This document shows positions 31,701 through 32,285 of a stretch of 32,285 nucleotides of DNA, piece by piece; positions within the stretch are counted from its first letter, which is position 1; each line of letters starts with the position of its first letter. Location of the stretch: the NCBI GenBank assembly GCA_003599625.1, contig QZIU01000004.1, forward strand, positions 1-32,285. The letters are read 5' to 3'. The notes beneath the pieces are model-generated. The model was not told where the DNA came from and made no database searches. It saw nothing but the letters and a program-made list of their open reading frames with translations. This stretch comes from Candidatus Parcubacteria bacterium. GTDB taxonomy: Bacteria; Patescibacteriota; Minisyncoccia; UBA9983. Made by a program: the position numbers and the translations under genes.

Positions 31701-32172
31701 CTTCCAGAGAGGTTAACGGTATCATCGGCCGATTGAAGATCATGGTAATAGCCGAAGCTTCATCCGCCTCGGCATCCCGGACGGGGAAAACGCTCTCCAC
31801 CTTGGGGTCTTCATCGGCTTGAAAGTCTTTTTTTATCAGTCCTTCATCGGTGCTTAGCTGGACGGAATAATATTTGCCGGTTTCTAAACTTTTTTTGGGC
31901 TTGAATGCCAAATGCTTCGGCGAGTCGGCGGCTTGCCAAGATCCTTCTATCGGCGGATCGAAGGAAATTCTCTCCTCGGCCCCTTCTTTGGGCAGACCTT
32001 CCGGCAATTCCAGAATTATTTGCCCGCTTTTGGAAACTTTGTCGCCGACCAAAGCGTAAACCTGCCTGGCGCCGGATATTACCCGGCCGTCTTCCCTAAA
32101 ATAAAGGGAAGAAAAAATCAACCCGCCAAACATCAGAGAAAAAATTATACCCGCAAAAATTTTTTTGTTCAT
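25705..32172 (-). CDS. Bacterial alpha-2-macroglobulin with thioester, membrane-anchored
   Basis: A 2155-residue surface protein that traps attacking proteases: cleavage of a bait region triggers a reactive thioester that links to the protease. The N-terminal helix (about 5-23) has no lipobox Cys, so it is a transmembrane anchor and not a lipoprotein as in E. coli YfhM (about 1650 residues). Ig-like MG domains follow, including MG2 (VKGLYRYNFDGNFEI, YIYSDRPIYRPGHEAHVKG). The alpha-2-macroglobulin core motif FRDTAFWTGSMETDKFG and the LPDNLTRW segment precede the thioester YPYGCSEQ (Cys1604, Gln1607) and its alpha-helical toroid. The C-terminal part ends PGTFRHLPAVSGEMYFPENFGR, also typical. 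An unusual CYRC pair (986-989) and a run of six glycines just before FRDTAFW are noteworthy. Convergent with pbpC. Confidence 0.93.
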   Translation of the reverse strand: MNKKIFAGIIFSLMFGGLIFSSLYFREDGRVISGARQVYALVGDKVSKSGQIILELPEGLPKEGAEERISFDPPIEGSWQAADSPKHLAFKPKKSLETGKYYSVQLSTDEGLIKKDFQADEDPKVESVFPVRDAEADEASAITMIFNRPMIPLTSLEETEEQNIPVEISPATEGKFKWVSTRTLQFIPAKKLKGSSEYRVSVKKGFISMDGLPVPPVDHSFKTRLLRFEGATAGMIRYNQPVSLNFNQPVDLDRTIQKMIVRDEASGAAVPFVAEYDSYLTYDKNNKPKEKVVNRGIVNIYPASDRLGRAGLWNFNGSYSVFLDTAYPLDGEIKLEQEIRSNVSVTGMIEGIEAISQKSDFASLELFDPEGKISVQFYEEIDLDRSVIKSKGLTKTEYAQKCVEEEEFSFGKSGDDCEKTNDFTKIILSFNDSEFAKGEEFALMFEKIVNKSGQILNETTDLRTVRVYPELKIAKVQPDGISGASLTKMAICSNTPIREKGAENYKEAIQADSRLVFSRWDGAYPQPRHDGWVEKYCQPGEFVSVIRYGLLPQKEYNIKLLLEDHFGQKAGKNVSFQTGQPERFYRLFHNLQKVYNVTTPDKTKLTYAVENMEYVNLDICKVDPFTMLKYADSRPEITASPDSLDCLERKTDTIDLPDAYWVNNYFQVDIKKYFADPLGHYVLSFSHPDYRAEWGQKRQLHDKTLVSVTNLSVAHKQTRWTKYDQAENPELVKTAAGQKGNVVWVTKMKTLEGVGGAEVKVYKKEGRDSIVLVSGRLTGQEGIVEFPLIGDIAGVVAASGDDTAVVSAETDYLYYSSARAYKKVYIYSDRPIYRPGHEAHVKGLYRYNFDGNFEILNDKDIKVKVYNSKNESIFEAAVPPTKYGTFAADFRIPDGAPLGTYRVEAMDSYYYFDVEEYVGAAFELGADADKEEYVSGDTINIDLLAKYYFGVPVDGGTVEYGFTSQNYYFDKYADEYFNFGSDWYYCYRCGYGDSHIGSGTAELDQNGKAKISQKIDLKELFRDRDLQSKIVTFYATVRDRQGKSVSVQKSFIVHNGEFYLGVKAKESFIGEKEENLIKVKSVDIGGKPLAVKDITLEVNKKEWKSFRRQEVDGGYYNKWEEVITPVFKKQIKTDRNGDYEEEFSLSESGQYELKVSAKDERGNEISGKEELYVYGDSAVSVRPTNNESLEMETKTTEVKAGDKAKVIIKSPYPRAKALISIERGRIFEYRVAEINRNLFDFDFDVREEHIPNVFVSAVLISPDPEVRFGQLEFMVNRTRKELSIDVRPNKDFYLPGEKVTLDIKAADSSGSPVSAEISVAVVDLSVLALKGNPKKDPVVFFYDGFPLAVSAASNLKNVLQQMDIPSGTKGGGGGGPADLATKKRGEFRDTAFWTGSMETDKFGHAQISFTLPDNLTRWQIESLGITQDTKLGVRYNEVEAKKKLMLTPIEPRFIIHGDEFYIGGKIFNETGETQKIAVELTSSSLELTGKTKETFSIKNGETETVYFPVKAPEGKDSGRHDFTLSAKAKDYEDTVEKSIPIKRNETYEAVATANHTDEDAAQEYIYIPENVLTDKGGLIIKGNATLAVYLSDALKYMAEYPYGCSEQLASRISTLAILKKGLLPQQGDLPEIDFEGKKYTIDEAVKLGLEKIYASQKVSGGFAYYPELEENFSLTVHILNTLSDAKEAGFKVREGSLTNGAKYLADHMTGKGKEMAKDTRVDSLVNVLYVFSRLETQPDKALELRMELTRLADVAYISDKMSSGSLAYLGVLSAKNYPEEFKRRIMKSLINRVDIDSRGAYLKSGGKISLDFWETPVKNTALMIKAITAQKYEYGETDRLMRWLLAGRSKDGAWGSTNATLAVIDAFADYLAWKKEAEADYETTLKLNGQFLDKFDFNKDTVFKTFEKFLPVSSFRTNVAEKISFERMNRSDNKANFYYDMGLKYYLPIEQVAARDEGFSIERNFYALSDKEAANPLKTFKVGDVIRARLKITTPKERSLVAVEDFIPAGTELINFNLETEKMIMNDDRSDFDGGYGGAGGRAGRTALGKAGGILSKMFGAAIAVKEEDFKGKVVYAEDIMRSAADLDFSPDFKELRDDRLFLFKESLSPGEYVYDYYLRAVVPGTFRHLPAVSGEMYFPENFGRAKGDLFEVRL

Positions 32173-32258
32173 TTTTATAAAATTTTATGGCTTTGTTGAA
32201 TAATTAACTTTAAAATTTCAATTATTTTTGAACTTTTCTCCGCTAAATTCCGTTTTTT

Positions 32259-32267
32259 TGGTAAAAT
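32259..32267 (+). promoter_or_regulatory. Possible extended -10 promoter of a gene leaving the window
   Basis: TGG-TAAAAT (TGn plus 5 of 6) lies 9 nt before an ATG at 32277, which begins M-K-N at the window edge. The spacing is like that of the other leaderless candidates here, but only three codons are visible, so a gene cannot be confirmed. Confidence 0.3.
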
Positions 32268-32285
32268 GATGGCATTATGAAAAAC

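Overview
The window looks like chromosomal DNA of a Candidate Phyla Radiation bacterium (Patescibacteria, most like Parcubacteria). The grounds are a type IV secretion-like locus with a split VirB4, PrgI, a TrbL-like channel and a two-helix pilin; very short versions of S18, DUF6496 and lmo0937-type proteins; few Shine-Dalgarno sites; and many short palindromic repeats between and inside genes. TGA and TAG are both used as stops, so this is the standard bacterial code and not the Gracilibacteria/SR1 code. I cannot name a finer taxon from the sequence alone.

Layout. 1-635: a possible GIY-YIG remnant and two tiny minus-strand genes (lmo0937-like membrane peptide, DUF6496 basic protein). 745-4067: two cytosolic metallopeptidases (M3 oligoendopeptidase, then M32 carboxypeptidase) in one minus-strand operon. 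4125-5369: a divergent, membrane-anchored amidase_3 cell-wall hydrolase with a peptidoglycan-binding tail. 5520-6820: rpsF-ssb-rpsR, with related palindromic repeats filling both spacers. 7054-20545: an 11-gene minus-strand cluster for an envelope DNA or protein transfer machine. In transcription order it encodes a calcium-repeat anchored protein, a large secreted disulfide/Ig-like protein, the TrbL/VirB6 channel, a conserved hypothetical, PrgI, the VirB4 N-terminal part, the VirB4 ATPase, a coiled-coil membrane protein, an Ig-like secreted protein, a pilin-like protein and an anchored beta-propeller-like protein. 20584-23482: uvrD/pcrA and overlapping ksgA. 23531-25648: pbpC (plus). 25705-32172: a 2155-residue thioester alpha-2-macroglobulin, convergent with pbpC.

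How it works together. The window is dominated by envelope biology: wall synthesis (PbpC), wall cutting (amidase), surface protease trapping (alpha-2-macroglobulin, a known genomic partner of PbpC) and a reduced type IV secretion apparatus with extracellular accessory proteins. No relaxase, VirD4 coupling protein, VirB8/9/10 or VirB11 is visible, so the apparatus is incomplete here or its remaining parts lie elsewhere.

The most unusual signals are at DNA level. (1) Palindromic elements are inserted in frame inside uvrD and ksgA, and the core of the uvrD element is shared with two intergenic hairpins. (2) A spacer repeat family supplies the upstream gene's stop codon and ends right at the next gene's start codon, three times. 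(3) Several extended -10 boxes sit only 6-8 nt before the start codon, implying leaderless mRNAs.
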